Shown here piece after piece: positions 30,957 through 40,317 of a stretch of DNA of 47,500 bases; the stretch's first letter is position 1, and each line of letters begins with the position of its first letter. Made by a program: the position numbers and the translations under genes. The notes under the pieces were generated by a model. That model saw only the letters and a program-made list of their open reading frames with translations, did no database searches and was not told where the DNA came from. Source of the DNA: Mesostigma viride (lineage: Eukaryota; Streptophyta; Mesostigmatophyceae; Mesostigmatales; Mesostigmataceae); contig RPFO01001429.1 in the NCBI GenBank assembly GCA_009746045.1, positions 1 through 47,500 on the forward strand, read 5' to 3'.

Positions 30957-33299
30957 AACAACAACAACAACAAGAAGCAGGACAAGGAGGACAAGTCTTC
31001 TCAGCGGTGCACCCGCTGTGGCATGAAGTACCACCTGCGGCCCACCTGCCGCAAGAACGTGGACGAGCTGGGGCATTTGGACGTCCTGTGCCACAAGTGC
31101 CACGGGCCGCCCCACGGTGACCCCAAGGACTGCAAGCGGCCTCCTTACGGCAAGAAGTGTGAGTCTCCCTCTCATGCTGGCTTGAGTGTGCCTGCTTCAC
31201 CTTCTTCTTCTGCATGCCCCACTGTCAGAGCAGTGAGCAGTTCTGGAAAGGTGCTACAGCTGGTTTCAGAAGATTATGTCTCTAAACCAACCTTCACATC
31301 TATGGTTCCCAAGGTGTGCAGAGTGTCCCCAGCAGAGGATGCTCAGATCAGTTTTCAGGAGCTTGCTTTGCAGTTGCATTTCCTTTATGGGCATGAAGTG
31401 AGTGCAGAGGTGGTGGCAGCAGCAATAGGGGGGGCAGCACTCAGACGTGCATGCCAGGTGGTCAGATCCCACTGCCAGCATTGTCAGTTCAATGCACCCA
31501 AACCCCCTAAGTGGCATGTAGCTACCCCACCTAAGAGCAAGGGCAGGGTGGTAGGAGATGTCTTTCATATCAAAGGACAATCTTACTTGGCACTTAAAGA
31601 TGCATGGTCAAGGTACACAACCATTGAACCATTACCTGGAATGGACAAGACACAGTTGCTCAGGGCTCTCTTGATTGCTCAGGCCAGGTACTACCCTGTG
31701 GAGGCATTGTTACTGGATCAGCAGTTCACATGTCTTGCCAATGAACCAGGGTGTGAGGCTATTGATCTGGCTGGGCTAGAAGATCATGAGAGGCAAGGCA
31801 TTATTGAAAGGGCCATCAGGTCCATTAAAACCCTTGTAGCCAAAGAAGATGGCAATCTGCTGGCTGACAGTGGGTCCTATGCTGACAGAGCTCTGTGGTC
31901 CACCAGGTTGTGCCAAGTCCTCAACAGGAGGCCACTCATGAAAACCCCACAAGGGGTGGTCATTACACCAGATGGATTGCATGCAGGCATTTATCCACCT
32001 GAGGTACTAGCCCTCTACAACGCACAGCGAGCACAGACAGCTAGCAGGTTAGCTGTCAAGGATGCAAAGCATCCACGTCCCACCTTCAGAGAAGGGGATC
32101 AGGTCCTATTCTACAAGGAGTCGGGACTAGGCAAGGTGGGTACCTGGCATGGGCCAGCCACCATCCTAAAGTTTAACACCACTGGCAGGACAGTGTTAGT
32201 TAAACACAATGACACGGGAAAAATTCACAGGTGTTCACCTCACAGGATGAAATTGTATTTTCCAACTGTGTCAGACGTGGCAGAGGAGGAAGAGCTGTTG
32301 GCCGACAGCCCTGTACAGTTGCCTGGCATCCCAGCGTTGCCCAGTGAGTGGTTGTTTGGAACACCCACTGGTGAGTGTGAGAGCCACACCCACTGTGACA
32401 CCCAGGTCACCCTTGATGATTGCAGGCAGTCACTGCAGGATTGGCCCCCTGCAGCAGAGGGTCACATTGGCAAAACAGGTGATCAGCAACCTATCACCTC
32501 TACAAGTGTGAACATAGCTCAGCCACTAGCTGCACCTTCCAAACGCAGCCTAGCAGACGCTGTTCGCATTTTACAAGCAGCTCATAGAGCCAAAGCTCAA
32601 ACTGCTGCAGGATCAGCTAAGGTGGGGAAGGTTGGGCAGAATGACAATAGCCCATTTATGGTTGCAGTGGACACACAAGCCCAGGTCAGCATTATCAGTG
32701 CCCTGGCTGTGCCCCATTTGCCTTTGGAACCTTCACCCTGGCACCATGTGGCTGATTTCTCAGGGCAGTCATCCCTCAAGGTATTAGGTCAGGTCATGTT
32801 GACTATACTCGGTATCCCCACTCCTTTTCAGGTATTGGAAGGTTATAAAGGGAATGCTTTGTTGGGGGATCCTTTTCTCTGTTACCCTGGTGTCCTCATA
32901 TCCAGTGATAGACTATCCATCCAGGACATGGGTGGTGTTGATCTGAATCATTTCAAAATTTCTCTTGAAAAACTTCTTAACACCAACATTGCTTCTGTAA
33001 AATTTGCTACACCCAAGTATGCCCCAGGGCAAGAACCCTGTGTGGCAGACCTGGTTCACAACCAAAAACTTCATCCCAACTCATTTGGATTGGGCAAGCA
33101 TGATGTGGCTAAAATGTCTCCTCTTTCTTATGAACAGATAGAGCAAGACTGTCGCACACACATAGGATTCCTAAAATGGGTGGAGGCCTTTAACAAGGCC
33201 AGGGAAGAATGGGTAGTGCCAGATCCTCTTAGTCCTTCTCATACTCCCCTGTCACACCTATTGACAAAAAGCCTGCAGGGTGCAAGCACTTGCGCCTGA
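30237..33299 (+). CDS. gag/NC-integrase-protease polyprotein of retrotransposon 2
   Basis: A 1,020-residue frame. Capsid-like helices come first (WEAFMKELTDLL, FLLRSFLEKLKLDKNTYAML), then KGKGKGKG repeats, a ~30-residue Asn run, and CCHC-type knuckles CTRCGMKYHLRPTC and CHKCHGPPHGDPKDC. Integrase follows: H-x4-H (HFLYGH) and CQHC zinc module, core GDVFHIKGQ, DAWSRYTTIEPLPGM, LLLDQQFTC and HERQGIIERAI (D, D, E), and an SH3-like end GDQVLFY...WHGPATIL. After ~130 linker residues comes a retropepsin-like domain: VDTQAQVSII (about 32667), ADFSGQSSLKVLGQV and ALLGDPFLCYPGV. There are only ~70 residues between knuckles and integrase, so no protease lies there. The last ~25 residues are out of frame with RT. 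Confidence 0.85.
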
Positions 33300-34717
33300 A
33301 GTTTGTGTGTAAACATAAGCCAGCAGCAGATGGGTCAGTCATCTTTCATGCTAGACCTTGTGTGACAGAGTTCAAGGGCACCACTGATCTGACAGAGGCA
33401 GAGTTGTACACGCCAGGCATTCAGCAAACATCCCTAAAAATCTTGCTGTCTGTCTTTGTGGGTCATCTCAATGATGGGGATGACTATATCTGTAAGGCTA
33501 CAGACATTAAAAGGGCTTTCCTGAAAGGCTCACCTGAGATAGCACAACAAGTGTGGCATGGTCAGGTGTACGTAGTCTCCACTCCCAGAGTTTGGGCAAA
33601 ACACATCCCTCAGCAGTACCTGAAAGCTAACATAGGTGTTGAAGGGCTGCAATCAGCTCCTCGCATTTTCAGGATGTCAGCTCAGGCTGTGTTTGAAAAG
33701 TTAGGGGCTAGATATGATGACATAGACCCTTGCTTCTTTGTGGTCCCACACCCTCATGGCATTCTCACCTTTGTGTGGCATGGGGATGATCAGCTGATTG
33801 CTGGGCCAAGGCGTGCTGTGGATGATTTTATTCAACAAGTGTCACAGCATTTTGAGATTGGCAAGCAAGTAGAGCTGGGCACCACTGCCATAAAATTTTG
33901 TGGCACAATGTTACAACTCCAGCAGCATCAAAACCAGTGGGTGTGTGCACTCTACTCTCCCAATGATTACATGCACAGCTGCTTGGAGGTTTTGCAAACA
34001 AAAATCAAACCTGGAGCCTGTCCTACCATTAGAGGCAAGCTGGGGTGGTTGTGCTCAACGTGTGCACCTCACCTGGCTGTGGTTAGCAGAGTTGATGATG
34101 ATGTCTTGATGCAAGTAGGTCACAAAGCCATCACCAAAACTCTCCAGGAGGGCCCTCCCCTTATCTTGCACTCCTTGGATCTCCACAAAACCATTCACAT
34201 CCAAGCTATGATGGATAGTTCCATGGAGTCCAGGCAGATTACCAAGATGCAGGCAAGGGAGTCAGGCTTGTATTTTGTGCAGAATGATGATGCACCCTTG
34301 TCTCTCATTTCATGGTACAGCCGGTTGCATAGACGCAAGGCTGTCAGCAGCAATGCTGCTGAGTGCAGGGCAGTGGTGTCAGCAGTGCTTCATGCCAGGT
34401 ACTTGAATCATGTGCTGGTTTGGTTGCAGATGCAAGCAGGCAGCAATGCTGGGGTGGTGGCACACTTGCTCACTGACAGTCAGTCAGTCCTCAGTTTCCT
34501 TGCTAACCCCTATGCTGTCCACACTGATCTTGACTGGGTGGTCCTGAAACAGGAGTCCACCTACTGGGAGTCCACCCGTCACGTGGAGGACAAACACAAC
34601 GCTGCTGATGCACTCACTAAAGTGCCTCAGCAGGCAGCTGAACAATATCAGCTGTTGTACCACTTGATGAACCCCTATGGCAAGCAGGCAACCCTGCCCC
34701 ATAGGGGGGACGCCTAG
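33242..34717 (+). CDS. Reverse transcriptase-RNase H of retrotransposon 2
   Basis: The RT frame is open from about 33233 (SYSPVTPIDKKPAGCKH, the copia region before motif A); the first ATG in frame is 33290 or later and is not a true start. Motifs: ATDIKRAFLKG, GVEGLQSAPRIF, DPCFF and WHGDDQLIAGP (33775-33807) for RT, and MMDSSME, AECRAVV, LTDSQS and NAADALTK for RNase H. A one-base step, for instance one more C in CCCC at 33246-33249, fuses it to the protease frame. It is about 30-40% like element 1 by eye, so the two are different families. Confidence 0.88.
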   Translation, partial: YSPVTPIDKKPAGCKHLRLKFVCKHKPAADGSVIFHARPCVTEFKGTTDLTEAELYTPGIQQTSLKILLSVFVGHLNDGDDYICKATDIKRAFLKGSPEIAQQVWHGQVYVVSTPRVWAKHIPQQYLKANIGVEGLQSAPRIFRMSAQAVFEKLGARYDDIDPCFFVVPHPHGILTFVWHGDDQLIAGPRRAVDDFIQQVSQHFEIGKQVELGTTAIKFCGTMLQLQQHQNQWVCALYSPNDYMHSCLEVLQTKIKPGACPTIRGKLGWLCSTCAPHLAVVSRVDDDVLMQVGHKAITKTLQEGPPLILHSLDLHKTIHIQAMMDSSMESRQITKMQARESGLYFVQNDDAPLSLISWYSRLHRRKAVSSNAAECRAVVSAVLHARYLNHVLVWLQMQAGSNAGVVAHLLTDSQSVLSFLANPYAVHTDLDWVVLKQESTYWESTRHVEDKHNAADALTKVPQQAAEQYQLLYHLMNPYGKQATLPHRGDA

Positions 34718-35782
34718 CAGGGTCCTGTTCACCAGGGCCGCCTAGGTCACCCAGTACCCCTTGGGCAGGTCCAAGGGGTAGGTTGTGGCTTCCAGCAGGG
34801 GGGTTGGTTGGAGTCTGTTTTTCATACATCTGCGTGCCCTATGCCCAATAAAATCTGTTTTGATTTTCTCAACACCATGGAATTTCGTTATGCACACCTT
34901 CATAGGTGGGCATGGGATGTATCTCACACCTTTATTCCCTAGGGCGTATGCCTTGGTGGAATGGCCTTGAGCTCAGTGGCTCAGGTGCCCCCATTCAAGT
35001 GGAGGGTCAAAGCTCCCTTGACAGGTGGTTACCCAGGACCCCAGTTCACTGTGGATATCCTGGGCCACCTGGCCTTACTGTTCAGTGGCAGTAAGGCATG
35101 GGTGCTGTCATGTTGTCTAGTACAACGTGCTCAGCACAGGTGCAGGATGAAATATTCCTGTCACCTGTCACCAGGACTTCAGTCACCCATGTGCAGGGCA
35201 GGGGTGGCTGGTCTCCCACGTTGTGCAGGTGCAATGTGGCCAGGTCCAGGATGTCATAGTCCTGTCACCTGTCACTCGGACTTCAGCCCCCTCTGTGCAG
35301 GGCAGGGGTGGCTGGTCCTCACATGTTGTGCAGGTACAACATGGACAGTGCAGGGTGCAATAAACCTGTCCACTGTCACTCCTCAGGTTGCAGGTAACCT
35401 GAGCTCAGTTGACCCAGCCTGGCTGGGTATTTTTCTCTGAGTGGGCGATGATGATGGAACAACATGGAACCTCTTAAACGGTTACCTTGGCATTTTTTTT
35501 ACAAGGGCTCTCTTGGCTGGTGGTGCACTCCCTGGATAGGCAGACAGGCATAGCTATCTCCCTTGTGAGCTCGCGAGGAGGAGGAACTCCCCGGGCATGT
35601 TGAGCTAAACGTGATGCCATCACAAGTATTGCACGAGTTCTGGGGCCCATCTTTTTCAGTCCAGATGTTGCAGTATGGGTGTCAGTTGCTCAGCACCTCA
35701 GTCAGCTTGGAGTCAGTCTCCTAGCTGGGCAGGGTCAGGCTTGAAGTCGCTAGCCTTCAACCTGAAAGGAAAACATAATGGG
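34718..35782 (+). other. 3' noncoding region of retrotransposon 2
   Basis: About 1 kb without a gene. AATAAA at 34848 is a possible poly(A) signal. A ~105-bp direct duplication with CCTGTCACCTGTCAC and GTGCAGGGCAGGGGTGGCTGG lies at 35157-35365. GAAAGGAAAA (35764-35773) and ATAATGGG before the 3' LTR are the likely polypurine primer. Confidence 0.6.
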
Positions 35783-36237
35783 AGTTAGATGAGATGCTTA
35801 GGCTGACACACGGATTTCCGGCCTGCGCGCCGCGTATTGCCTACCGCGGCTGAGCGGGACACCTCAGTACAGTACGGCAGGGTGTACGGTACTGAGGTGT
35901 CATGTGGACCGATGTGCGGTTAGTGCCAGACTGTTCCTAGGTGCTAGCTCGACCCGCCAGGTCCGGTGTAGCCGGGCCTGACGGGCCGAGTCTTAGCTGG
36001 ATGCTAGTGACGTGGTCGCATGGCATTGCAGTGTACACTTGTCCACTGGTCGTGTGCTGCAGGTAGCACCGCCATAGGCATATAGGCGTAGCACTGGGGA
36101 GTGCCACAGCACCCGAGTCTGCCCAGTTCCATTCTGAGCCCTCAGCTTTCATCTCTCTCTCATTGTATTATTGTAATACAATCATCATTCGCTCTCAGCT
36201 TTCGCAGTTGTTCGTCGTCCCTAGTCTCCATCCAACT
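35783..36237 (+). repeat. 3' LTR of retrotransposon 2
   Basis: 455 bp; identical to 27762-28216 by eye. Confidence 0.92.
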
Positions 36238-36792
36238 CACCCTTCCCCTCTTTGCCGGCTTCTCATCAATCTCCTCATCAAAATCACACACACGTCTAAT
36301 CTGCTGTCTAATCTGCTCTACCAACCCCCCCTTGCGCATCAGGTCTTTCACCTCCCCCTTCAAGAGCGCTGTCACGAGTCGCGCGCACTCATACGCGGAC
36401 TCCGTGGCCATGTCCCTTCCCATATCATGCCACACTTTGGCCGTTGGACAGTCGGGATGGTCTCCCATGTAAGCCCACACATGCCTTGGCGGCTTGTCCT
36501 CTCCGCCTATCCCCTCTCCAGGTCGCATCTGTCCCACCTCCTCTATCACCCACTCTGCATCACGCAGCATGAATCGAGGCTTCTTGTCAACATAGTACAA
36601 GACCAAAACCATGTTGTTGGGCCAAGGCTTCCACTTTTTCGTCACGATGTGACGGTCAATCGTCATCAGCCCGCTCTCGATTTCGGCAAACAACGCCCCC
36701 CATACGTCAGAATGCTTGGGACAGAACCACTCGCTGTCCGTCGGCATTCCTTCCCATTGACAATCCGGATGTTCGCATCGAATGGGGTCCAT
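36160..36792 (-). CDS. Cys-rich protein gene disrupted at its 3' end by retrotransposon 2
   Basis: Starts at ATG 36792 directly after acceptor-like GATGTGCACAG (an ATG at 36849 is also in frame). A zinc-module-like start CEHPDCQWEGMPTDSEWFCPKH is followed by a globular middle (MVLVLYYVDKKPRFML, HVWAYMGDHPDC), and ESAYECARLVTALLKGEVKD and QQIRRVCDFDEE near the end. The native codons stop at KRGRV (36238); the LTR then supplies 21 codons (SWMETRDDEQ..., ending TIIQ) to a stop at 36160. The original last codons are at 27761-27739. So the copy may still make nearly full-length protein with a foreign tail, if polyadenylated in the LTR. Confidence 0.65.
   Translation of the reverse strand: MDPIRCEHPDCQWEGMPTDSEWFCPKHSDVWGALFAEIESGLMTIDRHIVTKKWKPWPNNMVLVLYYVDKKPRFMLRDAEWVIEEVGQMRPGEGIGGEDKPPRHVWAYMGDHPDCPTAKVWHDMGRDMATESAYECARLVTALLKGEVKDLMRKGGLVEQIRQQIRRVCDFDEEIDEKPAKRGRVSWMETRDDEQLRKLRANDDCITIIQ
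36238..36242 (+). repeat. Target site duplication, right
   Basis: CACCC, matching 27757-27761. Confidence 0.85.
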
Positions 36793-36986
36793 CTGTGCAC
36801 ATCGATATTTTTTACACCACCCGCAAACGCACGCATTCAGCAGGGTCAACGGCCGTTGGCCCTGTTAAATTCCACACACCCCAACGGCCGTTGGCCTTAG
36901 ACGCACAAAACTTGACACCATCAGGCGATTTTTTCCAAATGATTCTTCTTTATTAAATAAATTTACATTCATCCTAAAATCACATT

Positions 36987-37331
36987 CTAGTCAACATCCT
37001 CCCCATCTTTAGTGGGTTGCATTCGACCCCAATTGTCGTTCATAAAACTGACCAAAACATGAGCCGGAGTCCCCACATCCTCCTCACGCCTCAATTTACG
37101 CAATACACCTTTAGCAATTCCACCATACCCATCAACCTCCGACATCATCATGCCCACGCCATCAAGACGTTCAGCGTGCAATTGCCCGTCCTCTTCGAGA
37201 ACCAGATCGGGCAGGTCTTCCAGTTCGGCCTCCACAATCTCTATCAGGTTTTCCTTTGTAGTCTCCCCCCCTTCCTTTCCTTCTTTTCCGCACTCCATCC
37301 TACACCCTGCCCCTGCACAACCGACGTCCAT
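36987..37331 (-). CDS. Small acidic protein, unknown
   Basis: 114 residues from MDVGCAGAGCRMECGKEGK: three or four Cys near the start, then an acidic body (EIVEAELEDLPDLVLEEDG) and a C-terminal PAHVLVSFMNDNWGRM. Palindrome copies sit on both sides (36846-36894 and 37378-37391). An acceptor CGGTTGTGCAG inside codons 4-7 could mark an exon start instead, so the ATG is uncertain. Shorter than its neighbours. Confidence 0.45.
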   Translation of the reverse strand: MDVGCAGAGCRMECGKEGKEGGETTKENLIEIVEAELEDLPDLVLEEDGQLHAERLDGVGMMMSEVDGYGGIAKGVLRKLRREEDVGTPAHVLVSFMNDNWGRMQPTKDGEDVD

Positions 37332-37402
37332 GGCAAGTTAAGAAACGGACTCAGCTCACAGGACATTTTGCAAGTCCAACGGCCGTTGGCGACCAAAAAC
37401 AC

Positions 37403-38184
37403 CTAGTCGCATGCATTCCTTGCTCTCTCCACCAAAGCAGAGGCCAGGACGACCCTTTCCACGACCTTTTCAATTTCCTCCCCCTCAGCATCAGCAACAA
37501 CGGTCATGGCAAATCGGGCTTGGCGCTTAACCCCCGATGCCAGAACGGCAGCCATCTCCACACGAGTTTTTGAGACTTCAACAGGTACAGGCAATTCGCC
37601 GACCGCAAAAGTAAGCCTTGCGAGGTGCGGGACCCACCAATCACCTTCCAAAAATCCGCAACCCCATCCAATCATGAAATACAACAACAGGTCTGCGCCC
37701 ATGGCGCCTGCGATATCCAAGTCGTCATGCGAAACAATCGCATGCACGTCATCCTCCGAGCACAGCATCCATGTAAAAACGGCGTCCCCGAAACCTTGGC
37801 AGTAGGCATACGAGTCAAAGTCAGGGTGATTCAACATCCATTCCCGCGACCGGACCGCCATTCTTTCCAGACTTCCAGCACTGTCCACCTCAAAACTCAG
37901 GACAAGAGGTCCTTCACCAGCACTGGACTCGCCATGCACAAACAACAAGCCTCCTTTTATCACCTCTTGCATCTCCCCTGACAACTTGGCGTGTCCATCA
38001 CAAAAAGGCATGCAATCCGTCCCGAATGGAAGCTGGCAATCCCGGGCGATACACCCCCCTTTTTTGCAAACAAATCCTTCACCCTCCCTGCCATTCCCGT
38101 TCGCACGCTGACATGACGCACGCACAAGTCATCCCCTCCTGCTCTCGCTTCCTGGCACCACGCAACCGTGCATTTGACCGCCAT
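37403..38184 (-). CDS. Cys-rich small protein, one frame break
   Basis: Starts at ATG 38184 right after GGTCGCAG. The first frame reads KCTVAWCQEARAGGDDLCVRH (C-x4-C, then C-x2-H) and breaks near 38075-38090; one added base joins it to FVCKKGGCIARDCQLPFG and DCMPFCDGH, a second Cys/His module. The body (VLSFEVDSAGSLERMAVRS, FDSYAYCQGFGDAVFTWM, VSHDDLDIAGAMGADLLLYF) is open to the stop at 37403; the tail is VVERVVLASALVERARNACD. The 5' flank is nearly identical to that of the gene at 38486-39103. Function unknown. Confidence 0.55.
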
Positions 38185-38219
38185 CTGCGACCACCAACAC
38201 CGTTTGATACACATTTCTC

Positions 38220-38475
38220 ACCGTCAACGGCCGTTGGCTTGAAACAACAAGAATGATTTATTACTCGCACGAAAATCACACCATTTTCCAGCCTCCAACG
38301 GCCGTTGGCGCACGAAAAATGCACGAAAAAAATTTTTATTATGCATTTATTGATTACATCCATAGTGCCACGTGGCGAATCACACCCAACTTTCCAGCTG
38401 CCAACGGCCGTTGGCGCAAAGAAAATCAAACCCTAATTTGCAGGTTCCAACGGCCGTTGGCGCAAAGAAAATCAC
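38220..38475. repeat. Palindrome cluster between minus-strand genes
   Basis: Four copies of the CAACGGCCGTTGGC core at about 38225, 38298, 38401 and 38449, three with the AAAATCA-type right part of the 46-bp unit. Confidence 0.8.
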
Positions 38476-38485
38476 ACCCAACACT

Positions 38486-39103
38486 TCAGTCGCATAATCG
38501 ATTCGCGTCAGTCACGCACTCGAACTTGTACTCCTGCCCCAGCGCGGACATCACCTCACGAACCGCTTTCTCAAACTCGTCAACACCGTCGGGTCCCCAC
38601 TCATGCACGTATTCCCTCAACCAGAACATGCAATCTCCAGCAGACACGAACAGCCGGTCGATGATCAGGTCAGTGTGATGCTTGAAGTACTTGCCGTCCT
38701 TCAAGATGACCCATTCGAACCGTCCCACCTCCCCTAAACCCTTAAACCCTTCTCCCCTCTCATATGGCCGCGTCATCTGTATCCAACTTTCATTACCATC
38801 AGCATCGATCGACTGAAAACAAATTGGGCTGGGTATTGATGGATCATAGGGCCTTATAGCACCACACCTCACAAGCACCTCCTCAAATGGCTCTACGGTC
38901 GGGTTTGGGAGTCCCCGACCCTCGATATTGAAAACAAGAGCCGCGGCCTTCGCGACATCCGGTTTCAAAAGAGACCTTTCACCCTCCTTGGGCTTAAAAT
39001 CCAGCTTAATGTCCGGCAGAAGCCTGAGCGCGCTCTTAACCACTCCCAGAAGCCTGTCTTCCAAGTTGATCCACTCGCCCCCCTCCGTCCTGTAGAACGT
39101 CAT
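38486..39103 (-). CDS. Hypothetical protein with family C-terminal tail
   Basis: Intact 205-residue frame from ATG 39103, directly after GGGTTGCAG. No Cys module at the start (MTFYRTEGGEW). The middle is globular (KLDFKPKEGERSLLKPDV, ICFQSIDADGNESWIQM, WVILKDGKYFKHHTDLII). The tail VREVMSALGQEYKFECVTDA resembles the repaired end of the MYND gene upstream (AICEAMSALGEQY) and, more weakly, the end of 37403-38184. Function unknown. Confidence 0.6.
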   Translation of the reverse strand: MTFYRTEGGEWINLEDRLLGVVKSALRLLPDIKLDFKPKEGERSLLKPDVAKAAALVFNIEGRGLPNPTVEPFEEVLVRCGAIRPYDPSIPSPICFQSIDADGNESWIQMTRPYERGEGFKGLGEVGRFEWVILKDGKYFKHHTDLIIDRLFVSAGDCMFWLREYVHEWGPDGVDEFEKAVREVMSALGQEYKFECVTDANRLCD

Positions 39104-39139
39104 CTGCAACCCACCGACACCGTTTGATATACATTTCTC

Positions 39140-39375
39140 ACCGTCAACGGCCGTTGGCTTGAAAAAACAACAAGAATTTTAAGATTTATTACGCGCACAA
39201 ATCACACACTAGTTTTCAGTCTCCAACGGCCGTTGGCGCACGAAAAATGTTTTATTATGCATTTATTAATTACATCCATGGTGCCACGTGGCAAACCACA
39301 CCCTACTTCCGGTTGCAAAGAAAATCAAACCCTAATTTGCAAGTTCCAACGGCCGTTGGCACAAGAAAATCACAC
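39140..39375. repeat. Palindrome cluster between minus-strand genes
   Basis: Three copies of the palindrome at about 39146, 39224 and 39346. The stretch from the palindrome to ATG (ACGGTGAGAAATGT..., on the minus strand) and the stretch TTATGCATTTATT.AATTACATCCAT are shared with 38220-38480, so the two spacers are duplicates. Confidence 0.8.
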
Positions 39376-39383
39376 CCAAAATT

Positions 39384-40278
39384 TCACAAGTCGCAGAATC
39401 CATTCCCCTCACGCAGTCGAACAGGGGTACTGTTCCCCCAGCGCGGACATCGCCTCACAAATCGCCCTGGGGTACGATTTAGTCCCCTCAAAAAACCTTG
39501 AACATTTCACCTTTGAACTTGAAATGCACTTCACCCCCCATCCGAATTACAAGTCCGGCCAAATTGACACCAGACCAGCTGTCTGTAACGTCGCCGTGCA
39601 TAGTGCTGAGAGACTTTCTCGCCTCACGATACTTGTTACACCACTTCTTGTGTTCCTCCCAGTCCGCACGCTGGCATTCGGCAGCACAATACCGGACGTC
39701 TCGACAACCCCCGCACTTGCGGTGGACACCCTCCATCACAGAGCACGCCTGATTCGAGCAACACTTTGAAAGCGAGCCCAGCATCGGCCCTCCCACCCCC
39801 GGGAGAACGATCATCCGTGAAAACGTCAATTTCACGGACTCGGAATTCCCGAATGTAAAATGGAAACCTTCAAACCCCCCCCCTCTACTCTCGCCGATAC
39901 GGTCAATCTCGGCTGCGCCTCACTCGCGTCTGGAAATTTACCCCACTGGTCTTTCTCCCACTGGTCCCACCCAACCTTTCCGACATACGACACCAAAAGT
40001 CGAAACTCGACGTCTCGATTGAGTGGAACCCGATCCGCCGGCGTGGGCTTGTAGAATCCGCCAGCCAAGGCGAAGTACATGTCCAGCAACTGGAGATTAA
40101 TCTGTCGTCCTACTGAGGCGAACGAGTCATACACGACCAAAACCGCAAACTGGCGACCCAGGCGCTTCTCGTGCTGCCGTACCCATCCGTGGATCTCGCG
40201 AGCCCGGTTAAGTACGTTTGCTGCCACGCAGGCAATCGCAGCGCGGGTCGAAGATTCCAGCTCGCCCGTCTCCGCCAT
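39384..40278 (-). CDS. MYND-finger protein with frame breaks
   Basis: Starts at ATG 40278 (MAETGELESSTRAAIAC), seven bases after an acceptor-like TTGGCGCAG. The N-terminal ~100 residues are helical (EIHGWVRQHEKRLGRQFAVL) and end in RVPLNRDVEFRLLVSYVGK. A run of nine G near 39880 needs one more G to pass into the frame with FHFTFGNSESVKLTF and the MYND finger: CCSNQACSVMEG, CGGCRDVRYCAAECQRADW and HKKWC. MYND fingers are zinc-binding protein-interaction modules. The second frame stops at 39488; one T added in a T-run leads to FFEGTKSYPRAICEAMSALGEQY, and another G to a stop at 39384. All breaks may be sequence errors. Confidence 0.6.
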
Positions 40279-40317
40279 CCCTCCCCTGCGCCAATTGGCA
40301 CGTGCGTAATACGTAAG

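Larger units (their letters stand above)
27762..36237 (+). mobile_element. LTR retrotransposon 2 (young, copia-type RT)
   Basis: 8,476 bp with 455-bp LTRs that are identical as far as I can compare, target duplication CACCC on both sides (27757-27761, 36238-36242), a primer-binding site starting TGG right after the 5' LTR and a purine-rich run before the 3' LTR. The internal order is gag with poly-Asn and CCHC knuckles, integrase, retropepsin-like domain, RT, RNase H. The coding is split into four frames by three one-base steps despite the evident youth of the copy. It landed near the end of a minus-strand Cys-rich gene. Confidence 0.92.

Noticed and set aside
30900-30975. Poly-Asn CAA/AAC microsatellite as a separate element
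   Set aside because: It lies in frame inside the gag-integrase polyprotein and is best seen as part of that protein.
33230-33300. Programmed -1 frameshift between protease and RT
   Set aside because: Both elements step by one base before RT, but at different places relative to the domains and without a canonical slippery heptamer; homopolymer loss explains it as well.
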